This document shows, piece after piece, positions 34,835 through 47,533 of a DNA stretch of 64,000 nt. Positions within the stretch are counted from its first letter, which is position 1; each line of letters starts with the position of its first letter. The DNA is taken from the NCBI RefSeq assembly GCF_000208745.1, contig NC_030857.1, forward strand, positions 5,759,909-5,823,908, read 5' to 3'. The notes below the pieces were generated by a model. The model searched no databases and was not told the DNA's origin. It saw only the letters and a program-made list of their open reading frames with translations. Source of the DNA: Theobroma cacao. Its lineage: Eukaryota; Streptophyta; Magnoliopsida; Malvales; Malvaceae. The position numbers and the translations under genes were made by a program.

Positions 34835-35649
34835 TTAAACCCTAAAAAAGGGGAATTTTACAAAAATTGAAGTGTTTGGGGAAACTTTTTCAGGTGGGGA
34901 AGAGCTTACAGCCCTTCAATGGTAGGTGTAAAAGCAACAGAAACAGCGGCAACAGTTTCTAAAGCAATTACAACGGAAATAACGAAGCCTTGGTTGATTC
35001 GATGGTGAAGCACAAGCATAGCTTTCCATAGAAAAAATTTGAAAAAAAAAATAAAAGTGTTTCCTTTTTTTCAATTGAGTCCCTGAACCTTGCACAATGG
35101 AAACGTATGTACAAACTAGACAGGAATGGAGAGATTGTTATTATAAACGCATCCCTTTGTGACTGGGTGGCAGACGAAGACGAGGGAATGAACCTGGATC
35201 ATATTTGGGCCTCGGTGAGTTTTTTGACCGGCAACAACAGCTAGGCATACGGGCCTGTCCCGGTAATATTACACGTGGCGGAAATGGATTAAAGCTGGCG
35301 TGCAAAGAATGTTTCCTTCGTCTCAACTCATGTAGACAGAACTCCAGTTAGGTTCAAGCTTGTTTTCCCCTTTTCCGTCGAAGAAAGAGGTTGGTCCCCA
35401 ACGTGAGAATGGAATGGGCCATGGTGCATTTGTTTTTCATGTTTTCCATTTATAATAAGTAATACCATTATATTAAAGTATCCAATTGATTGCCATGTGG
35501 CATTTTTTTTCTGTTTTTTTTTGTTTGGGTTTAGAAAAAAAATAAACTAATAAAATAATAATTTTTTTTAACCATCATAAGTAAAGTGCTTTTTAAAATA
35601 ACTTTTTACATAATTTTAACTGTTTTTAATTTTAAAAAAAGATTTTAAA

Positions 35650-36060
35650 TAAAATTATTCTTGTTACAAATCATGTTGAAAAAAAAATTATTATATGTAA
35701 TATTGAAAAAAATACTCTTATTACGTGTCATGTTCAAAATGTTGTTACTTTTGTCATGTTAGAAAAAAAATTATTACATGTCATTAATAAAAAAATTATT
35801 ATACATCATGTTGAAAAAAAAATTATTACACACTATATTGAAAAAAAATTATTACACATCATATTGAAAAAAAATTATTACATGGCATATTGAAAAAATG
35901 TCATTGTTACACATTATATTCAAAATGTTGTTACACGTTATACTAAAAAAAATTATTACACATTATGTTAAAAAAAATTATTACACATCATGTTAAAAAA
36001 AATTATTACACAGTATATTGAAAAAAAAATTATTATACGTCATATTAAAAAAATATTATA
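35650..36060. repeat. Degenerate AT-rich minisatellite, roughly 27-bp unit, about 15 copies
   Basis: The consensus is close to AAAAAAATTATTACACATCA followed by TGTTG or TATTG. Units vary in A-run length (6-9) and in the ACAC/ACAT/ATAC core, and two units carry CAAAATGTTGTTAC instead. The pattern is seen directly; the copy count is by eye. Confidence 0.85.
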
Positions 36061-36272
36061 GTAATCTCCTAAAGCCCCTACACACAATAGAGAACATTTT
36101 TCTAATAAATTTTTTTACGAAATTATTAGGAAGTGATATAAAGTTTTGTGATTCATCAACAAAATCATTTAATAAGGATTTTTTTAAAAATTTTTTATGA
36201 GGTTTTTCTAAATTAAAGATGGATGGAAGCAATTAAAACATAAAAATCGTTTTCTTTCGTACAGTTCCTTTT

Positions 36273-36530
36273 CACTTTCTCTTCATTTCAATTTTACACC
36301 AATTTTGAAAAAATTGAAGTTTTTTGTTTATTTCAAGATGACGAAAAATCTTAAACCATTCATTTCCTTTCCTCTACATCTAAAATGCAAAAAACATTTT
36401 CTTTGCTACAATTCTTTTTCACCTTTTTTTTCTTTTTTTCCACTTTCTCTTTTATTTCAAATTTGCACCAAATTTGAAAAAATTAAAAACCTTTTATTTA
36501 TTTCAAGATGAATGAAAAATCTTGAACCAT
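36273..36530. repeat. Imperfect duplication, about 88-bp homologous segments spaced 168 bp
   Basis: Segments 36273-36360 and 36441-36530 both read CACTTTCTCTT..ATTTCAA, then GCACCAA/ACACCAA, TTTTGAAAAAATT, a TTTATTTCAAGATGA core and GAAAAATCTT(A/G)A ACCAT. They share order and spacing with a few indels. Confidence 0.75.
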
Positions 36531-37805
36531 TTTTTTTCTTTTCTTTATTTAAATTCTTTTTATTATTAAGATTTTTGAAAGGGAAATGAGCAAACCAAAA
36601 ACATTGTTTTAAATTATTGAAAAGGCATGAGAAAATTGGGAGAACGAGATGAGTAGTGTTATGGATGATGTGAGTAAGAAATTGAGAATATCTAATTTGT
36701 CTGCAAAGGTTTTAAGAACAGTTTTGTTAAATTGTAACCAAAATTGAATAAAAATAATTAATTTAATATTTAACTCTATTTTTAAAATAATTTTATAAAA
36801 TTAACTATTTCTCACAATTTGGTCTAATTATCGCTCATCCTTAACTTTGGTTAATAGTAAAATGGGTTGGAGAGAAAAAAGAGAGTCAAATGCTTTAGAT
36901 AAAAAAAGATATGAGAAATTAAAAATTAGGGTTTTCTTTCTGAGTTAAGATTATATACAAAATTTAAAACGGCATAATTTTAAAATTAAGAGAGAGAGAG
37001 AGAGAAAGTTTGTTCCTGTCGAACTCATTATTAGACCAAAATGCTTACCTTAAGCTTAAGTCCAAATCCAATTTCAATGACGTGTTTAGGTACAATTTAT
37101 ATGGTTATGTATTTAATTAAATAATAAATTTATTGGTAAAATAAAATAATGAGAAATCTTTAAAAAAATATATCAACAAAATATGATTAACGTAAATAAA
37201 AATAAAATATTCAATTAATATAAATTACTAATGCGTAAATGCTATGAATGATTTTAAAAGTTTACATTCGTTATATATACACAATCCAATTAAAAATATA
37301 ATATGCTTATATACATAACCATTTACATAAATAAAAGAAGGTATGATATAAGTTATGAACTTTGTTATTAAAAATTGAATCAATCTTTTCAAATAATTTA
37401 AGCTTTTAATATTATATTTTGAATGATATTTTTATTCATGGACTATGTTGTTGTTGTCAATAAAATTTGACGATTTGAATATTAATATTTTTTTAATAAC
37501 ACAAATATTATTATATAAATTTAAGAATAATTACTATCAACGTATGTGATTTTCTTAATTTTAATTTTATTTTATTAGAATTTTTATTATTAACAAAATA
37601 TAATTATATTCTCAACATAAAAAATATAAAAGAGAATAAGCACGGTAACCGGAAAGATGCGTACAATTGAATAATTTCTATTTATTTTGTTCTTGCTTCC
37701 AAGTTCAGCTAACGAAGTGAAGCCCAGCCCAGAATCAGGATAAAGACAGAAACGTTCTTCTCCTGGAAGAGGTCCGTGGATGCGGTGCTTCTAGCTTTGC
37801 AGTCC

Positions 37806-38186
37806 ATGGAGTCCTCTTCATCGTCGACTTCGTCGAATTTTCTATCTTTTTGGAATTATCTCAATCTGCTACTAGTCCGTCCGATTATCGCAATCTTTTT
37901 CGTCCTCTCCTTCATTTTTCTATGTAATTTTTTTCTATGAAATTCATAATTTTATTTTTCGTAATTTAAGGATTTTATTGGCTGATAATCATGTGGTTTT
38001 TCACTTTGAATTTATAAATTCGAACTTATAGGGTGGTGGTTGGCATGGAAGTTAGTTCTGGTACACGTGCCACTGGTTCAAGAAATTTTCGGTCTGAGGA
38101 AAAAACCGGTTAAACCAAAGCCGCCGACTCGTCGATTATCCAGATATTATAACAGCATCAACGCTCAAAGTTCTTCTTCTCAGTAG
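37806..38186 (+). CDS. Small single-pass membrane protein, 90 residues
   Basis: Two exons, 37806-37923 and 38032-38186, join in frame by GT-AG (codon split T/GG) to a 90-residue protein, too short per exon to show as a single open frame. It has a Ser-rich N-terminus (2-11), a strongly hydrophobic stretch (about 19-46, including IIAIFFVLSFIFLWWWLAWK), then LVHVPLVQEIFGLRKKP and a basic, Pro-rich tail. This fits one membrane span with a positively charged face. Function is unknown. It lies between SHMT and GrpE genes; from memory a small membrane-protein gene (At1g36380) lies between SHM7 and GrpE in Arabidopsis too. The TAG stop directly abuts a GTAATT donor, so a 3' UTR intron or alternative C-terminus is possible. 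Confidence 0.8.
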
Positions 38187-40635
38187 GTAATTTATCTATT
38201 TGTTTATTTATTGTTTCTCTTTTGATTAATCTCAATTAACTCTGTTTCCGATCAGTTGGTTTGACATGAAACCTCTGACTTGTTCTTTGTTATATTACGT
38301 TCTGTGTAGCTTGTAAAAGATTGTATTTGATTGAATTGTTTGGGTTTCGATTTAAGTGTTGATTAATTGATCTTTTCTGAAGAACATAGTTTGACAGGGG
38401 GATGTCAATTAAGTTAAGGTGAAATTGATGCGATCATCTGCACTGTTATGTGAACCCTAACTATGGGAGAAACTTTACTATGATTTCAAAGATGGTAATA
38501 AGTAGTTTTATCACCCTGTGGTACACCATTTGTGCCTCGTGTGCAGCTGCAGTTAGTGTAGAATGAAAGGGATGACTTCCTATTGTACAAATAGACAAGG
38601 CAAGGTTAACTCATTTTTCGGCTTTAGACCTTGAAAGATGTAATTTGGTAATTGGGATTTATTACTATGCACACTCTTGAATGCACCTACAGGGATTTCA
38701 TTCCTTCTGCTTCCATCCGGGATGCATTGAAAGAGTAATTTTGTCAAAAAAGAAAAGGTGATTAGCCGATGGCTAATTTACAAATAGAAGTGTCAAAGGT
38801 TAATATTCTTTTACATGCTCTTAATTTTGCATACTCTTTATAGTCGGTTAGTGAAAAGAATCTTGTATAACGGTTGGAATTCTGTTCCTTTGTGGTAGTT
38901 TGTTTTTAGAGGGTTTTCTTTTTGTTGGTTAGTTTGTTTTGCTTATGCTAGTGTTGGGGTTTCCTATGTGCACCTCTCTCTCTTGGCCTGTTCCTTGTTT
39001 ACTTTTCACTTGTACTATTATTGTAAAGACCTCCTCCTCCACGTAATTTAAATTATCTAAAGGTGCATCTAAATGTTAAGAGGAGAGAGGGGAGGAAATA
39101 TTATTAAATTTGTCAAAGTGGCTTGCGGTTCAGTCCATTCTTCTTTCATATGTGCCTATAATTATCACTGGCATGTTTAACCTGTGTGGGTCATTATCTT
39201 GGTTGATCTTATACTGCAAAAGAGGTAAATTGACTTTTTCTATGAATGGATTTGTGAAGTACCTGGGGTAATACGATTTTCATCCACAATCTGAGTGCAC
39301 CTTTTGTGATGATAGCAGCCATAAAGCTCTGTTTTCAAATGATGGAACCTAACTGAATGCTGGTGGTTTACAATCCAGAAGACAGCTCAGAGCGCAGGAG
39401 ATCAAAATTCTTCATCTCCTTCATGCTTTGAAGGACCAGAATGGATCTCAGTTCTAAAATAGCAAAATGCAAACTTGTTAATTGTTTGATGTAAATGAAG
39501 GAATTGACATTACACTTTACGACATCAAGAGGATTGGAGAATGTAGTTTTTGCTTCTGTAAATAGATTTTAATTGGTTGTAAAGATTTGGGTTCTTGAAA
39601 ATATACGTGATTAACAAAAGCTCGCTAATCTCTCTTGTTCCATTTGACTTTAATGTTAGTTGAGTGGCAGGTACATTTATGTCACTGAAATTAGCTTTCC
39701 TGTGAAAGTAAAATATAAGTGATTTGGCATTTCACATCAGCAATCAACAACCAGAAACGGCTACAGAACCGTATTATGAAACGATGGCAGACGGGCTTGA
39801 ACAATGCTCAATTAATTTCCTGTTCATCTCCCTGGGTGTGATGGCATGGGAGCACAAAGAGTGGGAAGAGAATCACAGCTATTATCCTCGATAGGGACTT
39901 TTCTGAATGCGACTTCTAAGTTGCAAGTTGCAAGTGCTTTGACAGGCACCTATGCTAAACATCAGACGTGGTGAAACACGGAGGGCCAAGCTGGTCTTAG
40001 TCTCATAGTCAGACTCTGAAGTTAAAGAAGATTCTGCTATGAATGCTATTATTAACCTTTCTCGAGCTTCTTCCTACATGTTTGTGAGTGTGATGGATGC
40101 AAATTTTCAGTTAAAGAAGAATGACTGCAGATTGGTACAGCATCGGGAATATAGGTTCTAGGATATGTGCATATATGTAGTGAAAATCAGGTTCAAGGTG
40201 GAGTTGAAATCTTAAGGACATGGGATTAAAGAAATTTTCACATCTATCCTGCCTGACAACTGAAATTTACTCAAATTTGACTGCTGATTTGCATTTGAAA
40301 AGCTGGTGTTTAAGCTAAGGGGTTGATAAACATCAAAGCACATTTCGAATCACACCAATACAATATACATGGGGATGCCAAGGAAGGAAAAAGAAAAGGA
40401 ATAGATTTTGCTTTAACAAATCAATTAATGTGAATATTCTTAGTTGTACAAGTGCTTTGCCCGCTCTCAGACCATGAAGACTGAATTTGACAACATCGAA
40501 ACCAAGGGTCACATGTCATAGGCAAAATAGCAAAGGAAATGTTCAACAGAAAAAGCCTTCACATGCTGATGAGATGGTCAGAGTGCCAATGCAAGTATCT
40601 ATCCCCATTTGGATTGCTGAGCTTATAAAACAACA
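38187..40635. other. 3' UTR/intron of the small membrane gene and GrpE 3' region
   Basis: A GTAATT donor at 38187 and an acceptor TTACAATCCAG ending at 39378 suggest a 3' UTR intron and a last exon from 39379. That exon is open in two frames for about 25 codons. The rest (39600-40635) has no recognisable gene and probably includes the 3' UTR of GrpE on the other strand. Confidence 0.4.
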
Positions 40636-42681
40636 TTATCGGTCATCCACTCCAGTTGTTGCAGGTTGCCCGGAAGATTTTTCAGCGGCCACACTTGCTT
40701 TCTGACTACCTAGCCCTGAAGAAACTTTAACCATCGCTGGTCTGACAAGTCGATCCCCAAGAAGAAATCCACGGCGAAATTCTTGGATTATAATCCCTTC
40801 CTTGAACTCTTGAGACTCCTCACGTGCTATTGCTTCATGTAGCTGTAACAGACAAGTGAATCAATAATGAAATGACTGGGAATATCAAGTGGCTAATTTC
40901 CATTTGCCAATGACTATCATCCAAAGTCTACAAGTTTATTGTTTCAATCAAACTTCTGAATAGTATATTTCTATTTTGGGCTCAAAATAAGGACAACATG
41001 CAATTTCATCATATACTGGAGTGGAATATGCCTAAATCAATAATGTATTGCAAGACTAACTAATGCCAGCCGGATGGCATAGTATTATCTTAGCCAATGA
41101 TCCAGACAGGAAAACTAAACTGAATGATAGAAAACTATAGCTCTTAGTTATATGCAATCTTGCTTCAAAATTTTCTTTGTCAATACCTAGAATGTCCTGA
41201 TTCAAATTGTAGATATGCATACTTTCAGTGCTGGAGATGCATGGCATCCAACTCTTGAGGTTATAAGCAAGTTCCAATTGATCACAGGTACCTAGTCCAA
41301 ACGTGAACTATAGTTTCCTAATGTGATGTCACTCACTTAACATTCCATCACATGCAAGCCTCAAAGATAATCAGGCTAACACATGGAGCTTGAGACTAAA
41401 ACCAAGCCTGAAACACAAACTGAACCAAGAAAAATTGAATAGAGACAAAACCCCAACCAGATTGAACCCAAGTCCCTCCTTGACTGAAGATTTGTATTAT
41501 ATAGTACTATTCTCAAAGGCCTTCTTCAAAAACTTAAGCTGATAGGCAACTAACTGAACCATGTATATATATATATCCAAACCTTGCAATATACTTTTCC
41601 AATGTGACTGAATTAAACAAAGCCTACTATGACTAGTAACAAGAAAACAGATATTATGCACAGTACTAAAAAAAAAAACGCTTACAGAGGGATCAAAGGG
41701 CTTTCCAACAGTTGGTACAACAGCCACTTGCAAACTCCTCAAGATCTCCACAAATTGCTTGTATATGCCCTGATAACTCATATCTATTTTCTTTTCCTTC
41801 TCCGTTTCTGGTTTTATTTGTTGCTTGGCTCTCTCAAAACTGTCCACCATGGGCAAAAGATTCTCGATCACGTCTCCTTTGGCATCAGACCTTGTCGTAA
41901 GTCTCTCCTTCTCCGATCTTTTGCGGAAATTATCAAAATCAGCTTGCAAACGGATATACTTCTCTTTCCCAGTGGTTATCTCTGCAGACAACTCCAACAC
42001 TTTTTTTTCCAATCCATTCTTCTCAATTTGTAAAATGCTTATTCTACTCTCTATCTCAGATACAATCCTATCATCTCCATTGAGAAGAGCCTCCTTGTAA
42101 ACTTTAATCATGGCCTTTAAACTTGGCAAATTTTCTCCTATCAATGTTTTTACATCGTCCTGATAAAATTACTGCATAAAATTAATACTCCTATAAACAA
42201 TGCAACAATAATAAGTATTTGTTATCAATTCAAATTACCATCTCTAGTTAATTTTCCTCTACCACGACGATAATAAAAAGAAGGAAATTCAACAAATCTT
42301 TTCTTTTTAATGCAACAGAAAACAACAGCTTCAATAGTAGGACACTATAACGACAGAATGAATGAGATAAAAAAAATTAAAACAAAATAAGAAACAAGAA
42401 CCCAGAAGGGAAAAAAATGAACTTACAGTGGGAGCAGACTCTTGGGCTGAAAGAGAAGCCTTGAAAGTAAGCCTCTTGGGATTCTTGTACCTGTTCAAAG
42501 GGAAGGAAAGGTTGGATGGAGAAAACCCAGGTATGGGCTTTGAAAAACGAGGTTTTCGATGGAGAGATTGAAGGGTTAACAAAGGTAGTTTGTTGTCCTT
42601 TGAGGGCTTTAAAGAAGAAGAAGAAAATGAAGCTGCAAAGTGAGAAGCCAACAGAGAATGGTTAGAGAATGATACAGCCAT
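40636..42681 (-). CDS. CGE2: Chloroplast GrpE nucleotide-exchange factor
   Basis: GrpE releases ADP from DnaK-type Hsp70, here probably the stromal cpHsp70. Minus-strand exons 42427-42681, 41686-42159 and 40636-40842 join in frame to 311 residues. The first 75 or so are Ser/Lys/Pro-rich without acidic residues, a typical plastid transit peptide. A long coiled-coil helix (about 100-175) leads to DFDNFRKRSEKERL, LPMVDSFERAKQQI, the YKQFVEILRSLQV helix, VGKPFDPSLHEAIARE and the C-terminal beta domain with GFLLGDRLVRPAMVKVS, all GrpE hallmarks. The start MAVSFSNHSLL is preferred over an in-frame ATG 36 codons upstream, since the intervening part is not transit-peptide-like. From memory it resembles At1g36390 (CGE2). 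Confidence 0.95.
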
Positions 42682-42954
42682 TGCTTTATGTATAATTGTA
42701 GCAGATGAATCTAAGATTGCTAAAGTTTCTAACAGATTTATGTCAGAAAATTGAAGGGTACTTAAATTAAACCCTGGATAAAGGAGCAATAACAGATAGC
42801 CCTACGGCTTTCTTGCTGAAATTGCTTGCCTTTGCCGAACAGTGTTGGTAGAAGATCTGTCTGGAGCTTGAGGAGAGTTTGACTGACTAATTTATCCTTG
42901 GGCTGTAGAGATACAAGTGAACATGGGTCTGATTATTTTTTGGACAGAAAACCC

Positions 42955-43016
42955 AATCCAAACCCAATGAGCCTTTTAATACAGTTAAATCCAAACCCAA
43001 TGAGCCTTATTAATAC
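42955..43016. repeat. 33-bp tandem duplication
   Basis: AATCCAAACCCAATGAGCCTT followed by a T/A-rich stretch and AATAC occurs twice (42955-42982 and 42988-43016), upstream of the GrpE gene. Confidence 0.75.
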
Positions 43017-45779
43017 TAGCCTTTAATCATATTCACTCAACTGATCCTACCAACTTATCAAAATTTGGTTTTAGGGGTTTAAAATGTCCAAATTTAACCA
43101 ACATTTAAATTAAGAGAAAATGAAAAAGGTTCGATTAATTGAACATATCATTTTTAAAGATGGAGTAGGAATCTTTAAATAAGCTACATGGAATTGTGGC
43201 TATGAATTTTTGGAATCCCAAAATTGATGTTTTGATCAGTTATAGAAATAATAACAATTAGTCAAAATATTATTTGTCATTTTTTGTTACATGATATGTT
43301 GATGTGATAAACTAATATAATCATGTGACATTTTTCACTCTTCATACTAGCATCATGTTGTGTGGACATATAATGATAACGGGTATTTTAACTAATGACA
43401 ATTAATCAAGTATTTGTCATAAAAACCTATTTAACTAATGTTTGTGCAAACAAGGTTTAGATGAAATTTAAGGAATTAGAAAAATTGACTTCAATGTGAG
43501 CTTTTTAATAGACACTATATTTAAAACTTACTTCACCACCACCACTTAGCATGTAAAGAGAAATAATGTAAATAGCCTTAGGGATACAATAAAGCCAACG
43601 TCTAACTTTATCTTGCATTTTACGATAGTAGACTACTATATACAATCGAGGGTTTAAAAAGTTGTTTAGTTATAGAACTTATTATCTACGGCAAGTAGAT
43701 TATAAGGAATTGGAACGCTTTTGTAATTTATAAGAACTTTAAGTTTTTTATTAATTTTCAGAATACAACACTTCTCTTGCTCTTGATTTTTCTATTATTG
43801 TTTATTTTTATTTTGATATGTCAAAATAATTGGTAGCAAGCCCTTTATATAGGCTTGCAAGTGTCTCTTCTTCAAAGACACAACTTTTTCATCAAAACAT
43901 CTATTTGTCTTAAAAAAACCTTTACATTTTTTAAGATATAATTATTGGATAAAAGTATTTTTTCAATAATCATTTTATGAAATAACAATCACTTATTCCA
44001 TAAAACATAGTCTTTAAGATACAATATGAAAGATAACTTTTCATATGTAAATTTTTGAGTTGTGGTGTTTTTCTAATTATCTCGTAACTTTTGGATTTAG
44101 AAGTGTTTTTTCAATATCTTACTTTACTAAAAGATATAACCATTCACATAAAAAATCTAATTACAATTCAATAATCATACTATGTTACTATATATAACAT
44201 AATTTTTGAGCTAAGATAACTTTTTATTATGTGAGACAACTTTTTATTTTGAAAATATACCACTAACTAAAATATCACAAGATTGGAGAGGGTCAAACTA
44301 AGGTTAATGAATCAACACAGGGGCAAAGCTTAATATGCCTAGTCAAAGTCAAGGGCACAATCAATAATGAGCCAAAACAACCCAGTCCATTTTCTATTTT
44401 CATATAGGAGATAGGCCCATTGCAAGTTAATGCATTCATTTTGTTTCGATGTAAAATATTTTTCAAAAAATGTTTTTAGAATTTATGCTTGTTTGGGAGA
44501 CATAAAAGTTATTTTAGATGTAAAATATTTTACGGCTTAACAGGAAAAATACCCATTGATCACATAAAATATCTTACGCTCTTAAAATATATTTTATGGA
44601 GAACAGAAAAATTGCTTTTATACTAAGCTTAGCACAATAAGTTTGATAAATATTAATATTTAACTTAAAATAATAAAAATATTAATACTTAACTTTAAAA
44701 ACATTAACTTAAAATATTAATATTTAAATTATTCAATACTATTAAAACTAAAAACATATTTTTTAATGAAATCATTCAATGCAATTAATATTTTTATTTA
44801 TAAAATGAATAAATTTAATTAATAATTATAACAAAAAATATTTCAATGATCATCATTTAAAGAATACATATTTATAAATATAGGTTTTAGATGTTTTACA
44901 TAATTAATGAATGTTGATATTTTTTTAGTGTTATGGTTAAAAAATGATAAGATGAATTTTTTTTTGAAAATTAGAACTTACTTTCATTATAATATGTGAT
45001 TAAATGCTTTGAAAAATATCATTATTGATTTTTTTCATTTTCATTTCCATTTTTAATTTTTCTCATTTTCATTTCATGTGAAAAATAAATGTCACGTGTT
45101 TTGTAATAAACTCCTATTTAACAGTTTAACACCCAAATAACTCCACCAATGATGATGAAAAATATTTTCCATTAGATGATACAAACAATAGAAAATGTTT
45201 TCAATAGTTTATCTAAACCATAGAAAATATTTAATTTTCCTATCAAATATTTTATGCAAAATTTTTTTTCAACAAGTTATTTTTTGGTTGCCAAACGGAT
45301 CCTTAAATTTTGTATTGATACAAGAAAACAAATTTAAACTCCTACTAAATTTTAACCCTCCATGAATTTAAACGAAGATTAAAGCAAATTTTATGTATTA
45401 ATATTATATTCTCTTTATTTAGAATTAAATGTTTATGTTTAATTTGATATCTGATCACAGATTAAGAAGAACACTCCAACCTTAAATTTTTAATATTTTT
45501 ATAAAAAGATAATTAAAATTTTAAATGTAAAAAAAAAATAAAAGTGAACTTAAACTTGTACTTTGGATTATGAAAATAAATTGAACTTTGAAATAATGCT
45601 AAAATGAGGATAAAATGAAGGGTAAAATATACTAATACCATTAACTTCTAACCATAATTACATATGAATCCATTAATTTTTAAAATAAATAATCTGTCTT
45701 AAACATGTAAATGGTATTAATATTTAAACATGACATATCTAAAATATATTTTTTTTTATTTTTTCATCTTTTCCTTTCT

Positions 45780-46030
45780 TTCATGCCTACCGGCACTCTC
45801 TTACATTTGACCGGCCATCCCACAGTCGAATTTGATCGTATAATGCTAGATTCGATCGAATTTCCCTAGAAGAGCACGAGATCTACTTGCACACCCTAGA
45901 TCTTGGGCTCCCTTAGAGAGAATGGGGCTCATCGATGTTAGTGCTCCCCTGAGGAGCACCAGGGTCCTCAAGGGAGAACTAGATTTGGTGCACCGCAGGG
46001 AAGTGCCGCTAGCTTAAAGATGGCCCGATT
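45780..46030. repeat. GC-richer island with fold-back structure, possible transposon remnant
   Basis: This stretch is clearly richer in G+C than the kilobases around it. It contains a perfect 7-bp stem, GTGCTCC/GGAGCAC with a 5-base loop (45941-45959). Outer arms can pair imperfectly: CTAGATCTTGGGCTCCCTTA near 45893 against CTCAAGGGAGAACTAGAT near 45967. It contains no open frame of note. A MITE or fold-back element remnant is a guess. Confidence 0.4.
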
Positions 46031-46604
46031 GAGAGCTTTTTTTTATGACAAGAGAGAAAAAAAATTAAGAGTGGAAAATATAATTTATAATAATTATTAA
46101 AATTAATAAAAGATAAAATTATTTTATAAATATTACCACTTTATCAAATTAAAAAAAATATATTAACAATTGATTAATGATAACGGTAAGATTTATATGG
46201 ACACATATATAATTATGACAAAAAATTGAAAATGTCTGTGTATTTTACTCTAACGTTGATTTTATAATACAATTTAAACTAAACTTATTCCAAGAATCAC
46301 AAGAGAAACTGAAGATGTGCTCCTAAAAGCCAAGCAACCGTAGTGCCTTGCAAAACAATTGTGATCAAAGACCATATTAGCGAAAAGCCCAACCTAGGAA
46401 TATATGGAACCTAGATATAAGCGAGTCTACGCATTTCCTCCAATCATCCAGAGTTCAGTGCAAATCAAACAAAATGAAACTACTTAGTACATGTCAACGT
46501 TTTAACAGTCAAAAGTTTCCAAGACCTCAAACTAAAACAAAAACTCAGCATATACGGAAACTACTAACAGTCCTACAAGGTGTCAGCTTCCTGCCCTAAA
46601 GTAC

Positions 46605-47492
46605 CTGCAACCAAAGATTTAAGAACAACAAATCAATATGGGTTATGGAAGGATCAAACAGAAAAGCATATAAAGCTATTTTACACCAAAGGCCAGCACG
46701 GAACCATAATAGATCACTAGTTAGCATTGTCTTAAATAACATTCAAGTTTGCTTATTAAGCCCCCTCATGGCAGTTTTCCAGAAAAAAAAAAGCTCACAA
46801 AACAAACTGGTTTTCTCAAATCCTCACTGATTCACAAGGCTTTTTGGAACAGACCCCTACACACCAATGCCTTTGGCTCTACCACAAGTCATCAACATTT
46901 GGGGTGATTTCTAGAGAACTCGATTTTTATGGCTGCAACCAAAGTCTCTTTATCATTTCCTGGCTCAACTGATTTGATAATATTGCCCAAAGATGATGAA
47001 TGGCACACACATCATTTGGAAATAGGAGAATTATTTGTTTTGATGCTCATTCTTGGATGACAGTCAGCAGACGCCAGCAATATACTAATAGTTATGTATT
47101 CCGACAATGTTCCTATTGAGAAGATGCAGGTACAAGTCTAGTCACAATTGAACACAACTTTTTCCCCAACCTTCATAATCCTAAATGTCAACAGACATTT
47201 TTAAGATATGGTCATGCGTATCAAATGCATGACAAGAACCTAAGAGCATGATCTTCGAAACAGTAACATAATAACATTAAATGGAACATTTCTAAAGGAA
47301 CAGGATGCCCAATAGATAAGACTTTAAAACATCCAGACTGCTCAAAAGAAAAGTATATTATGTAAAATAAATTATATATTACAAATAGCAAAAAGAAATT
47401 CCCACTACTTTGATAATAAAAATGTCACATTTAATTTTCAAAGTGCAATAGTAGCATGATAAGCTTGGGAAATCCAATCAGAGAAATCATAC
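46605..47492 (-). other. Putative 3' UTR intron of the ARF17-like gene
   Basis: On the minus strand, 41 bases after the stop codon, TTTAG/GTATGA is a good donor, and GGTTGCAG/GTACTT at 46605/46604 is a good acceptor. A 3' UTR intron of about 890 bases is therefore likely. Nothing coding is recognised inside it. Confidence 0.4.
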
Positions 47493-47533
47493 CTAAACAG
47501 TTACTCATCTGTGTGATGAGGACACGTATTCAT

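Larger units (their letters stand above)
34835..37805. other. AT-rich repeat-bearing spacer upstream of SHMT
   Basis: The first 500 bases are the SHMT leader and promoter. From 35450 onward the DNA is extremely AT-rich and carries a degenerate minisatellite (35650-36060) and a 168-bp-period duplication (36273-36530). A GA repeat lies at about 36990-37006. The last 100 bases are probably the leader of the small membrane protein. No other gene is seen. Confidence 0.55.
42682..46604. other. AT-rich spacer between GrpE and the ARF17-like gene
   Basis: The first 200 bases are GrpE leader and promoter. A small tandem duplication lies at 42955-43016. From 43050 to 45770 the sequence is AT-rich without coding signal. 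A 250-bp GC-richer island with internal fold-back (45780-46030) stands out. From about 46300 on it may belong to the ARF17-like 3' exon. Confidence 0.5.

Noticed and set aside
35650..36060. Regularly spaced repeats suggesting a CRISPR array
   Set aside because: Units are directly tandem without unique spacers, degenerate, and in plant nuclear DNA; this is a minisatellite.
41629..42100. Plus-strand open frames opposite GrpE
   Set aside because: Antisense to GrpE exon 2, with hydrophobic composition produced by reading the coiled coil backwards.
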